Shown here: one piece after another, positions 45,202 to 57,113 of the stretch
How positions within the stretch are numbered: position 1 is the stretch's first letter
Layout of the letters: every line of letters begins with the position of its first letter
DNA from: Cordia subcordata
Lineage: Eukaryota > Streptophyta > Magnoliopsida > Boraginales > Cordiaceae
Direction of reading: 5' to 3'
Length of the DNA: 64,000 nt
Assembly (NCBI GenBank): GCA_028554755.1
Contig: JAPTOF010000024.1
Span: forward strand, 7,737,001-7,801,000
Program-made: the position numbers and the translations under genes
The notes under the pieces: model-generated
What the model was told of the DNA's origin: nothing
Database searches by the model: none
Seen by the model: the letters and a program-made list of their open reading frames with translations, nothing else

Positions 45202-47085
45202 CAAAATGGGGTTATCTGAAAGTTTGTCTGTTGGCAAATTGAAGTGCTATACCCTGAGCGCAACAAAACGTGGTATGGAGTAGTTCGAACAAGTAGGTCT
45301 CCAAGCAAATACCATTCATAAGCATAAAAGTAGGACAAAAAACGTGAGGTGGTTTAAAAGTTGGTCAAGAGGCACATTGGTGTGCCGGTATCTCGAGTGC
45401 ACTGAAACATGGTACGTAGTGGTGTAAACAAATTGGTCTCAAAGCAAATATCATTCATGAGGGCACTGGTTAGCCAAAAAATGGGGTTGTTCGAAAGTTT
45501 GTCCGAGAGGACATTGGGGTGTAGTACCCCGAGTGCACAAAAAAATGATTCGGATTGGTGCAAACAAGTTGGTCTCAAAGTAAATATCATTTATGAGGGC
45601 ATTAGTTAGGCAAAAAAATGGGGTGATTTGGAAGTTTGCCTGAGGGCAAATTGAAGTATCGGTACCTCAGCTACACTAGAATATGGCATCGAGTGGTACA
45701 AACAAGTTGGTCTCCAAACAAATATCATTCATAAGCACACTAGTTGGACAAAATGCATGGGGTGGTTTGACAGTTGGTCCGGGGGCACATTAGGGTACTG
45801 GTACACCGTGTGCATCAAAACAAGGTATAAAGTGGTGTAAACAAGTTGGTCAATATCATTCATGAGGACATTAGTTAGCCCAAAAGCATGGGGTGGTTTA
45901 AAAGTTGGTCCAAGGGTGCATTAGGGTGCCGATACCTCGAGTGCACGAAAGCATGGTATGGAGTAGTGCGAACAAGTTGGTCTCCAAGAAAATGTCATTC
46001 ATGAGGGCACTAGTTAGCCTAAACAATACAGTGGATTGAAAGTTTGTCCAGAGGCACATTGGTGTGCCGATACCTTGAGTACATAAAAAACATGGTATGG
46101 AGTGGTACGAGCAAGTTGCTCTCCAAGAAAATATAATTTATTAGGGCACTAGCTAGCCAACAGATAAGAGTGAGGCACATGGGTGTGCTAGTACCCTGTG
46201 TACACCAAAACATGAAATGGAGTGGTACGATCAAGTTAGTCTCCAACCAAATATCATTCATGGAGGCACTAGATAGCCAAAAAAATAGGGTGATTTGGAA
46301 GTTCGTCTGAGGGCGTATTGGTTACCGGCACCCCGAGTGCACCAAAACATGGTAAGGAGTGGTGTGAACAAGTTGGTTTCCAAGCAAATACCACTTATGA
46401 GTGCTCTAGTTGGACAAAACGTTTGAGATACTTTGAAAGTTGGTTAAGGGCCATATTGGTGAGCTAGTACCCCTAGTGCACTGAAACATGGTATAGAGTG
46501 GTGTGAACAAGTTGGTCGCCAAGCAATATCTTTCATGGGGGCACTAGTTAGTCCAAAAAATGTGGTGGTTTAAAAGTTCGTTTGAGGGTACATTTGGGTG
46601 CTGGTATATTGAGTGCACCAAAAACGGTATGGAGCAGTGCGAACAAGTTGGCCTCCATGCAAATATCATTAAAAAACGCACTAGTTTAGCAAAACAACAT
46701 GGGGCAGTTTGAAAGTTTATCTGGGGGCATATTAGTGTGCCAGAACCTTGAGTGCACCAAAACATGGTATGAAGTGGTGCAAACAAGTTGGTCTCCAGGC
46801 AAATATCATTCATCAGGGCATTAGGTAGCCAAAAATATGGTGTGGTTTGAAAGTTCGTCCGAGGGTGTATTGGGTTGTCAGTACCTCGAGTGTACCAAAA
46901 CATGGTAGTTAGTGGTGTTACCAAGTTGGTATCCGAGCAAATACCATTCATGAGTGCGCTAGTTAGATAAAATACTTGGGGTGGTTTGAAAGTTGGTCTA
47001 GGAGCACATTGGGCGTGCCAGCATCCTGAGGGCACTGAAACATGGTATGGAGTGGTGTGAACAAGTTGGTCTCCAAGATGGTTGC
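45202..47085. repeat. 138-bp tandem repeat array, block 5 (right end)
   Basis: About 13-14 units. It ends abruptly in the CTCCAAG landmark at 47085, where a short LINE ORF1-element fragment begins. The minus strand is open for 232 codons from 47242, mostly array. Confidence 0.94.
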
Positions 47086-47187
47086 CGATTTGAGAATGTT
47101 CTAAAAGGAACTTGTTTCTTTGGCTATTGAAGTCACTCCTCCTTCTTGTGGATTCACGTGACCTTAGTGTTGAATTATCTTTCCTTG
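47086..47187 (+). repeat. Fragment of an ORF1-only LINE at the array edge
   Basis: Matches 44993-45100 of copy D (GATGGTTG...ATTGAAGTCACT...CCTTAGTGTTGAAT) at roughly 80 percent by eye. It has no poly(A) tail or duplication of its own, which points to recombination rather than insertion. Confidence 0.7.
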
Positions 47188-47196
47188 TTTTCTCTT

Positions 47197-47910
47197 TGAT
47201 GTGTTCATTTTGTGTGTGTTTATGGATTGCATGTATATACATGTTTTAAGGTGTTTTGAGCTTCATTTGGTGTATTAATATAGCATTTAAGTCATGCTTG
47301 TACATATTAGGGTTTACATGTTCATAGTTGCTATTAGAACTTAAATGCTACATTAATGCTTGTTTTAAGTGAGATTGGGCGAGATGATTCGAGCTTGATT
47401 GACATTATTTGAAATGTGGATTAAAGCCAAATGTGTTTGGGACTTAAACAAGGCATAGAAGATGCATTTGGAAGTGGCCAGGTGAAAAAATGTGCGATCG
47501 AGGCGAAACGAGCTCGCAATGCACAAAAATGGAGACCAATTTGACTAGGTTGTTCGACCTCCATTCTAGGTCGGTCGACCAACCCCCAAGGCTAGTCTAC
47601 CAACTAATCCCTTGGTCCTGTGTGATTTTAGCTCTATTTAAGCATCTTTTCAGTACTTTTTTAGAGAACACCCACTAATTCATACCCCCATTTCCCTAAA
47701 CCCTAAATCCACCTAATCCTACCTCACACGTACATTTCTAAACGTGTTTAATACTAGGAATCAAGCCTCTAAGAGGATCTAACACAAGGATTAGACATAG
47801 CTCTTGGATTGCAAAGTATGGCTTTATTCAATAAAAGGGTACCTCTCTTTTATCCTAAGTTTAATTATGTATGATTAGAGCTCTGTAGGGGGATTATGTA
47901 TGGATAAATG
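47197..47910 (+). repeat. Truncated 5' LTR of element 2
   Basis: Covers U3 and the start of the transcribed part. CTATTTAAGC near 47632 may be the TATA region. It breaks off after GGGGGATTATGTATGGATAAATG. Confidence 0.8.
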
Positions 47911-48669
47911 TGAAGAGACTTTAGCTAGTGAAGGTTTAGAGTCATCCACTGGGGAGAATAAGATATCAATTTTGGAGTTTTAGATGAAAAGTCTCTTAGA
48001 GTTAAGGATTATTGTGTTGAGGAGAATAGCCACTCCAAGAAGACACCTAAGAAAGAAATTGATGAGTTTGAAAGATTGATCTATGGGTCCTTTTGGATGT
48101 TTAATGAATCTTTGTTAAACAGAGATCCTATTAAGATCAACACCACCCTTTATGAGGAGCTAGAACAATTTAGGCTTGATCATGCTCTATCTTGTAGAGA
48201 GGAAGAGTTTAGAATTGCCACTTTCTATCCCATTGACCTTCCTTCTTCAAGTTTTGCTCCTACTCCCCTATCCTATTCCGTTGAGTCTCCTTTCTTAGAA
48301 CTCACGTTTGTGCCTTCTTGTTTAGAACATTTCCATCTAGGGTTAGATAACACCTCTCCAATGTTGTATACATTAAACCTATCTTTGACCCATGGGGAGG
48401 GTGTGCTCCTAGCCTTTGATTACGAGAAGAAGGCCATCAGGTGGTAAATTAGAGAGTATGCAGGGCGTGATCTTTCATGTTTATGCATAACACATTTCAC
48501 ACTTGTACACACATTCTCATTTGATAGTTTGGGGTGGGATCTTGAAAAAAGGTACATTGAACATTCATTACCCCATCATTTGTTGCATGACCCTTTTCCT
48601 TCTACTATCTATTCTTGGTTGAATATTTAGCAATTTGTGCTTCGCAATTTTAAACACGTATTGCTCTAA
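47911..48669 (+). pseudogene. Decayed ORF of element 2, same unknown family as element 1
   Basis: Not a recognised family. The best open piece (48076-48447) carries FWMFNESL, then ELTFVPSCLEHFHLGL, LNLSLTHGEGVLLAFDYEKK. Downstream, interrupted by stops, come LGWDLEK, HDPFPSTIYSWLNI and the C-terminal FKHVLL before TAA at 48667-48669. One base is missing near 47978 relative to element 1. The 5' half of the ORF, including any zinc knuckle, is deleted. The most conserved part relative to elements 1 and 3 is again the last 130 residues. Confidence 0.75.
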
Positions 48670-48670
48670 C

Positions 48671-48725
48671 ATCAATGCCCAGCTAGAGGCATTAAATCGA
48701 AAGCTATTAGGAGGCACCCTAGACA
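48671..48725 (+). other. Post-ORF motif and hairpin, element 2 copy
   Basis: TGCCCAGCTAGAGGCATTAA followed by the hairpin around TTAGGAGGCACCCTAG (48706-48722). It stands two bases after the ORF stop, as in element 1. Confidence 0.6.
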
Positions 48726-48892
48726 TGTTTATATTCCATTTGCTTTCCTGGCTTTTCTTTTTCTTTTATTTTCTTTTAGTGTTATCGTTCTTTTATTTTC
48801 ATTTGCTTTTTGTTTGTTTTTCTTTTTCACCCTTTCAAGTGTTGATCCTCACTTATATCATTTCCTACTCTTCATACACCTTGTTTATCATT

Positions 48893-50720
48893 AAATTGCG
48901 GTAAGAACTTAAATGCTACATTAATGCGTCTTTATTGCTTATTTTAAGTGAGATAGGGAGGATGATTCGAGCTTGATTGATGGTATTTGGGATGTGGATT
49001 AAAGACAAAGGTGTTTGTGACTCAAACAAGGCTTGGAAGATGCATTTGGAAGTGGCCAAGTGAAGAAATGAGCGACCAAAGCTAAATGAACTCGTAAAGC
49101 ACAAAAAGGGAGACTAATTTGACCAGGCTGATCGACCTCCATTCTAGGCTGGTTGACCAACCAAGTAGACTGGCCAAGTTAGATTCTAAGCTCATTAGGC
49201 CAGTTGGCCAAGCCCCAAGGCCGGTTGACCAGTTGATCCTCCGGCCTTGCATGATTTTAGCTCTATTTAAGCATGTTTTTAGCATTTTTTGAGAAAACAC
49301 CCACTAATTCACACACCCATTTCCTTAAACCCTGAATCCAATTAATCCAACCTTATACATACACTTCTAAATTCATTTAACACTAGGAATCAAGCCTCTA
49401 AGAGGATCAAGCACAAGGATTGGGCATAGCTCTTAGATTGTAAAGTATGGCTTTGGATAAAAAGGTATCTCTCTTTTATCCTAAGTTCAATTATGTATGA
49501 TTAGAGATATGTAGGGGGATTATAACTTGTATTATGGATTGATTACTACTCTTTTGTAATGGGTACTTAATGGATTTATGTATATGTGTTTTATGCTTAG
49601 GGTTTCTGTGGCAATTTTACATTTATGCCTATGTGTTTGTAGAAATACCTCAATGATGCTACATATGTATATTGAAGTCTATTTTGCTATTAACCACTTC
49701 TAAATCATTATGCTAGCATGTTTGTGTTTGTGTGGTGATTACATGAAATGGGTATGCTTATATACATGTCTATGTGTGTGTTTGCATACTAAATAGCATA
49801 AATAGCTTCTATTGCATGCATGTTAGGTGCTATTGCTTAAATTGGTGTAATCTAAGTATTTATGTGTCTAGTAGTAGAACATACTGGAGTATTTTCAAAC
49901 GCCATGCCCTAGCTGTGTATGCCTTTTGCTAAAATGTCAATCCGCTATTATTATACGATCGATGGTGCACAACTAGTAATTAACCTAGGTCGAGTCCCTT
50001 TATGCTTTAAATCTAGCCAATAAGTGTTTGGATATGTTTAGTTGACTTTTTAACTTAGAAAGACTAGTGAGTCCACCCTAACGCCCTATGTTCATAAGGA
50101 CGATGTCGTAGCTCTAAGTAGACAATGCTTAGCGATAGACTAGCACTGAGTCCTAGGAATTAGGGAACAAATAAGTGGACTAAGTGCTAGGATTAGATCG
50201 ATCTAAGTCACCTAGAACCTTATCAGCTAGCCCTGATTCCTATGTCATAAAGACCATACCGTAGCTCTAGCAAGCGTCACCTCGGGACGGACCCGTACTA
50301 AGGCTTAGGGTTCCAATTAAGAGGCCAATTAAAAGTCTAGACAAGAGTACTTAGTATAGCCCATCAAGTAACCTTAACAAGATGTAGAGCAATCGCCTAT
50401 TTGCAAGACGTAATTACCCTCGTCCACCATTTCTGACGTTCGAATTCCCTTAGATCGCTTGATTCCCCCATTTCGCACATATACCCTTTTTATTTTCTTG
50501 CCCTTATGATAGATTTACTTTTCCTGAGCGCCCTTTAAACCAAAAGCCCAATATATAGTAGTCTAGGGATCCAATATGTAGCCTTTTAGGACAGACATAG
50601 CTTAGGATATCTCACAGGTTAGGCTTCCTGGTGGATTTGACCCTGTACTCGCACACATTGTGTTACATGCGACCCGTGTGCTTATGGGCTATTTAGGCTT
50701 GTGCCGCAAGATAGCGATCA
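48893..50720 (+). repeat. 3' LTR of element 2, lacking its start
   Basis: Begins inside the LTR, at the position equivalent to 47336, and runs to GCGATCA. Its third hairpin has the stem CTAAG/CTTAG (50114-50132) instead of CTAGG/CCTAG. Confidence 0.8.
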
Positions 50721-50860
50721 CTTTTCTTTTTTTTCTTTTGCTAGGTAAGTGAGATTTTGTAACTACACAAAAAGTACTAATCAGGTCAAGCCCCTCAATC
50801 CACTAACAATAGTCATGAATGAGGGGCTGAGGAAAAAATAATAGTTGGGAAGGTCCCAAG
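50721..50860 (-). repeat. 3' end of an ORF1-only type LINE, minus strand
   Basis: The minus strand reads CTCAGCCCCTCATTCATGAC, then a T-rich 3' part ending in AATCTCACTTACC and a mixed poly(A). This is the 3' untranslated type seen in copies A and B. Confidence 0.6.
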
Positions 50861-50875
50861 TAGATTTCATCTAGC

Positions 50876-52154
50876 TTTTTCTTTTTGTGAGGCAAATAAG
50901 TGTGATTTTAAATATAACCAAATGATAATTACAAGTAAACAAGTGGAGAAATCAATACAAAAAGGCCTTATGCAAGGATATCATCTAGTCTCCACAATTT
51001 ACATTAGGCTTTGTTCAAATAAGAGAAAGTAAATTTCCTACCAAAAGAGATTTTCATTCTAACATCATTGAAGATAGCACAAAATATGAAGTCTTTGGAT
51101 TTGGCTTGATTGTTGAAGACTTTTTCATTTCTTTCAATCCAAATGTGATAAATTGATGCACCCAAAAGAAGCTTCAAAATAGTTACCTTTAAATGCTTTT
51201 CAAGAGCCAACGGTGTGATATACTCAACAATATCATTTCAACAAATAAGATGCTCCAGGACAAGCGTGATGCCTAAACCTCTTCTCCAAATCCTTCTAGT
51301 AATGCTACATTTAAAGTATAAGTGCTCTCTAGTTTCACATCTCATGTTGCAAAAGATACAAGAAGAGTTGATGTTGTAGCCCCAAGTAAGCAATCTATAC
51401 CTTATGCTAAGACGGTCATGAAAAACAAGCCATTGAATGAACCCATGCCTTGGATTATGCCCTTTGAACCAAATAATATTGTTCCCATTAAAGTGATTGC
51501 CCTTTTTCTAGATCTTATCCCAAGTATATGCTTGAAGGAAAAATCGCCGAAAGGTGCAACATTCCATATAATGAAATCCGAAGTGTTGTTATTAAGAGCA
51601 AAGTTAGGAATGCTTACTTGTTAAAGATGATTTGGCTGCTCCCACTCACCATTCAAAAAGAGATCACAAACTTTAGCTTGCAAAGGAGGTAAGGGGAGTA
51701 AATTGCACCAATTTCCACAACAATACCATTCGGGTGACAATTGTCAAACCAAAAGAAAGTACTTTTTCCATCTCCCACTTTGTGCTCAATGAAACACTTT
51801 GCAATATCATGATAATGAAGAAGCATTTTGAATATCCAACTAGTGTCCTTGAGAATTTGCATACCACAAATAGAAGCAATTTTTATATATGTTGCATGAA
51901 TCCACTTGTTTCAAAGAGTGTCTTTGGAGGCACACATCCGCCAAAAGATTTTAAGCACGAAAGTCATGTTGATGTCCTCCAAGCTCCTAATACCAAGTCC
52001 TCTCTCATTGAGTGTTAAACATATGTCTTTCCAAGAAACTTTGTGACCCATTCCATTCCAAAGAAAAGCTTTGAATTTAGTATCAGTGGTTGTAAGAATG
52101 CTCTTGAGAAGTAGAATTGCACCAACCCAATATGCATAGATTTGCACAATAGTA
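50876..52154 (-). pseudogene. LINE ORF2 C-terminal part, minus strand, decayed
   Basis: Tail TTTTTCTTTTTGTGAGGC on the plus strand marks the poly(A) end. The minus strand gives the C-terminus HLKVTILKLLLGASIYHIW (about 51195-51140), a decayed zf-RVT zinc region near 51360-51290, a WFDNCHPNG region near 51760, and thumb-side pieces (KFKAFLWNGMGHKVSWKDICL) near 52080-52020. Frame changes and stops are frequent. The same LINE continues at 63781-64000 after an 11.6-kb copia insertion at 52155. It was the first layer of this nest. Confidence 0.85.
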
Positions 52155-52230
52155 TGGGATTGGTATGCCCTATAGACCACTTGGACACTATTTTTCTGGA
52201 TATTGTTATAATTATTTTAATAATGATATT

Positions 52231-53689
52231 TTATCGTGTGTTTACACCCGCAAGTGCATGGGTCATGTGTAGTGAAGTGTGCAAGTACAGGGTTGTTCTT
52301 TCTCAGGGAGACTCCTTAGTTTGGTCTCTACATGCTTGGTGCCTAAAACTAGCTACGAGCATGTATTGAAGTATTTTTTTGTCTTTTTGATTAAAGAGGG
52401 CTCTAAAATAAAACCTAAATCTAAACCTAAGCTAGTGGAGGAACTAAGGTGCCAAGCTCAGGAAATAAGGCTCTAAAAGGTGGACGGGGATCTCGAGCAA
52501 CTGAGTCGTATCTAGACTGAGGCTATGATAACAGTTGGGTCTATCTATGGCTCGATTACTCTCTTTGGTGTTAAATTACGTCCTACTTGAAACTAACCTA
52601 TCAGTATTGTTTTAGACTGGAGGTTAGACTACTAGATCATTAACTAGTGTTAGTGGATACTCTTTTAATATTGTTTCAAACTAGAGGTATACTCTTACAT
52701 CACAAGTCATTAATTAAGTATATTAATCAACACACATAGTTGCAAAAAGGGCTCATGCCATTAGCATGGATTAAGGCTTAGGTGACACCGCTACCGTTAG
52801 CACTTAAGCACAAAATAATACATGCAAGTTTCACCTAGTCATTTTATCGAACATATAGACATATTCAATTATCAACACATAGACATATTGATTCATGCTA
52901 TCAATCAATGTAAACAAGCATATATTATGAGCCACAGATATACACAAATCCTTTATTCAAAGCCCTAATCTAATGCACAACATCAATCATCCCTAGATCT
53001 AACCCAAATACAAAGCATATTTACAAGAATAAGAAAAGGAAAAAGAAACTGCCCTTCCCTTGCTTAAATCCATAGCAAAACCCTTCAATCTCTTGTTACA
53101 AGCTTCAATCCTTGCTTGGTTTGGTGTGGGATGATGGTTTTGGGTGTTTGGTGAAGTGGGTAACGGGTTAGGTTTTATTAGGATTTAAGAAAATAAAGTT
53201 CCTCATCTACAAATGAGTTGAAACGAGATTTAAATAGGCCTTCAGCACGACTATTGAAAGACACTACTAGAAGACTAATACTTTTGATGGAGCTTCTGGA
53301 ACTACCAAAAGACCAGTACTAGAACCGGGGGTCAACCTGTAGTAGCATATCTTCTTCGTTTTAGCTCCGTTTTCGCTTCCGTTTTCTCTAGTACTTCGTT
53401 CTTGGCCTCGTGCATCATCTAGCATGCTCGAATCTTGTTTCAGAACATCAAATCTTCATTAATCTTCTTCCAAAATTCTTCATGTAAGCTTAAATATCAA
53501 CTTCACCCAAAATGCACCTTAGTCATGCAATTAGTGCACTTAGTGTAACATTAATGCAATTGTTCACCTTATGCACAACTATTAACAAATATGCATAAAA
53601 TCTATACTAAATGTACACCAATAAGCTCTAAAACACCCTAACAAAGTATGTAAACAATATACACAAACATACACAAAAAACACACGTCA
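52231..53689 (-). repeat. 3' LTR of element 3
   Basis: On the minus strand it starts TGACGTGTG at 53689 and ends near 52231. The U5 hairpin ACCCATGCACTTGCGGGT lies near 52265-52245. It aligns throughout with 56309-58837 outside the LINE. Confidence 0.92.
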
Positions 53690-53729
53690 ACACCCCTAAA
53701 CCGTCCCCTTGTTTGTCCTCAAGCAAGCC
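53690..53729 (-). other. Polypurine tract of element 3
   Basis: The minus strand reads GAGGACAAACAAGGGGACGG then TTTAGGGGTGT, directly before the 3' LTR. Confidence 0.8.
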
Positions 53730-55146
53730 TAAACCATGTCTATCCACATGCTTTTCAAAGAGTTACCAATTGTATTGACTTGTAATCTTTTTGCATCTAA
53801 GGGAGTATATGGGGTCATTTCTTTCGTGTAAGGGTTTCCCTAACCTTTTTCAGATCCTCCCATCAATTGCAAGAGGTCTTGCACCCTTTAGGAACTTACC
53901 ATGTAGTTAACACCACTACAAACTTAGGATTCCAAGTCATGCACTCGAAATGTTGATACTTTGTGCTCTGTCAACTAACATGGCCTCCTAATATGAACTT
54001 AGCCCCAAAGATACAAGAAAGAGAAGATACATCACAATGGCTCACATTAACGTAAGAGCCTTATTCACAACACATGAAAGAACAAAAAAGATACTTGTGT
54101 CAACTTGACATTATGTCACTTGACACTTACTCAACATGCTTCACTTTTCAATCTTTTTGTTGCCTTTTTGGCTTTTTCTTTTTTTCTCATTTTTTTCCTA
54201 TTTTTGCATTTTTCAATTTTTTTGCACTTTTTCTCAAAACATAACATAGAACAAAAAGAAAAGAAAAAGAAGAGGCGAGGCACACTAAAATAACTGATCA
54301 AGGAATGGGCACTCATATCAACAACCCTTTAAAAACACTTTTTTCCAACCAAGTTATGGGGAAACTACAAGGTGCATTCTTAGAAATGCTAACTCTCCCC
54401 AGTTTTCAAAAGAATTCTCTTCAAAGTCTTGGTCTTACCCCACACTCCATTTACTCCCTATAATACACCCTTATCTTCTCCAATCAATTAAGTCAATAAG
54501 CCAACTCTCCAACCAACATGGAGATAAACCAATTCAAAATATGCAAAAAATTTGAACACATTTTAAGCAAAAATAAGTTATGGCAAGCAAATCTATCCCA
54601 TATATGATATAAACAATAAATGAGCAACTACACCCCCAAACCTAAACTTTGCTTGTCCTCAAGCAAACAACATCTAAGCATAACAAGCAAGCATATGAAA
54701 CACGTATGAGGAATATAGAGGGGGATAGATAGGAACAAGTAAAGAATGGAGCGACAGAACCTTGTTTGCATAGAAGTCCTAAATGCCAACGATGTTTGAT
54801 CATCTACTAGCCCTGTCTTTATAAAAAGCACTAATGCTCAAAAAACAAAGAAGAGATTAGAAGATAATGCTTTGCAAGCTCACATTGACATTTGAAATGA
54901 TAAATAAGGATGTATACAAGAGGTAAAGGATTGATACACAAATGAAGGAAATGAGCAAGAACAAGTAAGGGAGCAAAAATCTAACCTACTAAGAATGAAA
55001 ACAAACAAAAGAAAGCCTAAACTATCAAAAGGTAAGATAAAAAAAACAATCTAATCTATTATATACAAAACAAGATTAAGTACAAGAAAACTAACCTAAT
55101 ACATACAAAGGCAAAGGGAAATAAATACAAGAAAAATATGAACAAG
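53730..55146 (-). other. Non-coding tail of element 3
   Basis: Holds an internal polypurine-like motif (54630-54667 on the minus strand), an A/T-rich low-complexity run (54160-54280), and the block shared with element 1 and the Athila-like element. The sequence 54840-55140 is AT-rich without other features. Confidence 0.65.
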
Positions 55147-55200
55147 CCTAGGGTGCCTCCTAGTAGCGCTGGATTTAACGTCCCCAGCAAGGCGCCAATG
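55147..55200 (-). other. Post-ORF motif and hairpin, element 3 copy
   Basis: The minus strand reads GGCGCCTTGCTGGGGACGTT then the hairpin CTAGGAGGCACCCTAGG (55163-55147). It follows the ORF stop directly. Confidence 0.65.
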
Positions 55201-56099
55201 TTAGAGTAAAACATGTTTAAAGTTGCATGGCACAAATTGCTAGATAATCATCAAAGCATAGAAGGTAGAAGGATAGGGATTGTGCAATAAATGATATGAG
55301 CAAGAATGAACAATCCAAGCTCTTTCTAAAATATACCACCCCAAAGGATAAAAAATAGATGCATGCTCAAATGTGGAAGGTGCCATTTGCAAATGTGAAA
55401 GATCATTTCCTGCTTCTTCACTAATCACCCATCCCATGGCCTTCTTCTCATTATTTAAGACTAAGAACACACTCTCCCAAAGGGTCACGGATAAATTTAA
55501 TGCATGCAAAGTAGATGGTATGCGTCTTAGTCCTAAGTGAAAGTGTTCCATGCGGGAAGGCACAAATGTGAGTTCCAACAAAGTAGGAGACTCAACGGAA
55601 TGGGAATGGGGAGTTTTGGTGACATCTGGGGAAAGAAAGTCAATTGAATGAGACGTGGAAGGACTAGACTCTTCTTTTCTATGAGATGTGGCATCATCAA
55701 ACAGTGGTTGCTCTAACTTCTCAAAAGAGGTGGAGATGCATAGAGGTGGTAAGGTAGACTCAAACGACTCATCATGCAAATAAGTAAGTGCAATGGGAGT
55801 GTGTGCAATCATCTCCCTCCAAAAGGCATCAGAGTTTTATTAAGCAATAATAACATCATGTTCGTCCTCCAAACATGGTTGAGATGTGGGAAGAGAGGGA
55901 ATGGTAGGCTTAAGAGACTTGATAGAAGAAGGTGGAAGCATAGGAGGATAGGGTACCAAGAATGGGGATTTTGATATGTAAGAGGACAACCAGAAAAATG
56001 ATGCTCATTATTACCACATAAGACACAAGAATTAGGAGCATATACGGGGGGTGGGGAAGAGGATACAAGTGACCACCAAGAATCATTGGATCTATCCAT
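55201..56099 (-). pseudogene. Decayed ORF of element 3 with CCHC zinc knuckle and conserved C-terminal domain
   Basis: Starts MDRSNDSWWSLVSSS at 56099, 186 bases after the primer site. The zinc knuckle CVLCGNNEHHFSGC (C-x2-C-x4-H-x4-C, perfect) follows within 30 residues. The 3' half is open for 190 codons (55812-55240). It carries ELTFVPSRMEHFHLGL, LHALNLSVT, VFLVLNNEKKAMGW, and then, past a stop, QFVPCNFKHVLL. About half of the element 1 ORF, the acidic middle, is missing here. Zinc knuckles of this form are typical of retroelement nucleocapsids, which suggests a Gag-related role. The C-terminal domain is not one I recognise. Confidence 0.75.
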
Positions 56100-56284
56100 A
56101 CTCAAATAGCACAAGTAAACCTCTTCTCAATTCGATTTTTCAAAATTTTTTATTTTTTTGCATTTTAAAAATTTTTCAATTTTTTTTTTGTGGTTTTTAA
56201 AAAAGTGGAAAGCAACTAAAGATAGAACAACACACAAGCAGCTTATCAAAAGCACAAAAGCACAAAAAGAATCAATATCATGCC
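56100..56284 (-). other. Leader of element 3 between primer site and ORF
   Basis: AT-rich and low in complexity (runs of A and T at 56130-56200). I see no feature beyond its position. Confidence 0.6.
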
Positions 56285-56303
56285 TCCCCAACAACGGCTC
56301 CAA
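56285..56303 (-). other. Primer binding site of element 3 (tRNA-Asp type, decayed)
   Basis: The minus strand reads TTGGAGCCGTTGTTGGGGA, three substitutions from the element 1 site, five bases after the LTR end. Confidence 0.85.
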
Positions 56304-57113
56304 AAACTTGATAGTGTGTTTACACCAGCAAGTGCATGGGTCATGTGTAGTGAAGCGTGCAAGTAAAGGGTCATTCTTCCTCAGGGAGGCTCTTTAGTTT
56401 GGTCTCTACATGCTTGGTGCCTAAAACTAGCTACGAGCGTGTGTTGAAGTATTTTTCTGTCTTTTTGATTGAAAGGGGCTCTAAAATAAAACCTAAATCT
56501 ATACCTAAGCTAGTGGAGGAACTAAGGTGCCAAGCTAAGGAAATAAGGCTCTAGAAGGCGGAAGGGGATCTCAGGCAATTGCGTCGTTTCTAGACTCGAA
56601 CTTTGATAACGGTTCAGTCTATCTATAGCTTGATTGCTTTCTTTGGTGTTAATTAACATCTTACTTGAGACTAACCTATTAGCATTGTTTCAGACTAGAG
56701 GTTGGACTCCTAGGGCATTAGCTTGTGCTAGTGGGTACACTTTTAGTATTGTTTTAGACTAGAGGTATACTCTTACCACATAAGTCATTAATTAAGTATA
56801 TTAATCAACACACATAGTTGCAAATAGGGCTCATGCCATTAGCATGGATTAAGGCTAAGGTGACACCGCTACCGTTAGCATTTAAGCACAAAATAATAAA
56901 CGCAAGTTTCACTTAGGCATTTTATCGAACATATATACATATTGATTCATGCCATCAATCAATGTAAACAAGCATATATTAAGAGCCAAAGTTATACACA
57001 AATCCTTTATTCAAAGCCCTAATCTAATGTACAACATCAATCATCCCTAGATCCAACTCAAATACAAAGCATATTTACAAGAATAAGAAATGGAATAAGA
57101 AACTCCCCTTTAA

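Larger units (their letters stand above)
47197..50720 (+). mobile_element. Element 2: deleted Tat/Athila-like non-autonomous element
   Basis: Starts TGATGTGTTC and ends GCGATCA; flanks CTCTT (47192-47196) and CTTTT (50721-50725) fit a duplication with one change. The 5' LTR breaks off at about 47910 and joins directly to the ORF, so the rest of the LTR, the primer site and the ORF start are gone. At about 48892 the interior joins the middle of the 3' LTR, so the tail and polypurine tract are gone. The remaining ORF (47911-48669) is clearly related to element 1. Confidence 0.85.

Noticed and set aside
33191..47085. CRISPR-like or higher-order regulatory array
   Set aside because: Units are 138 bp, contiguous, diverged, and have no spacer structure; the genome is plant nuclear.
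46544..47242. 232-codon minus-strand frame at the right end of the array, as a gene
   Set aside because: It is the tandem unit read in its open frame, with repeated peptides and an end in unrelated LTR sequence. Kept only as a finding about the array.
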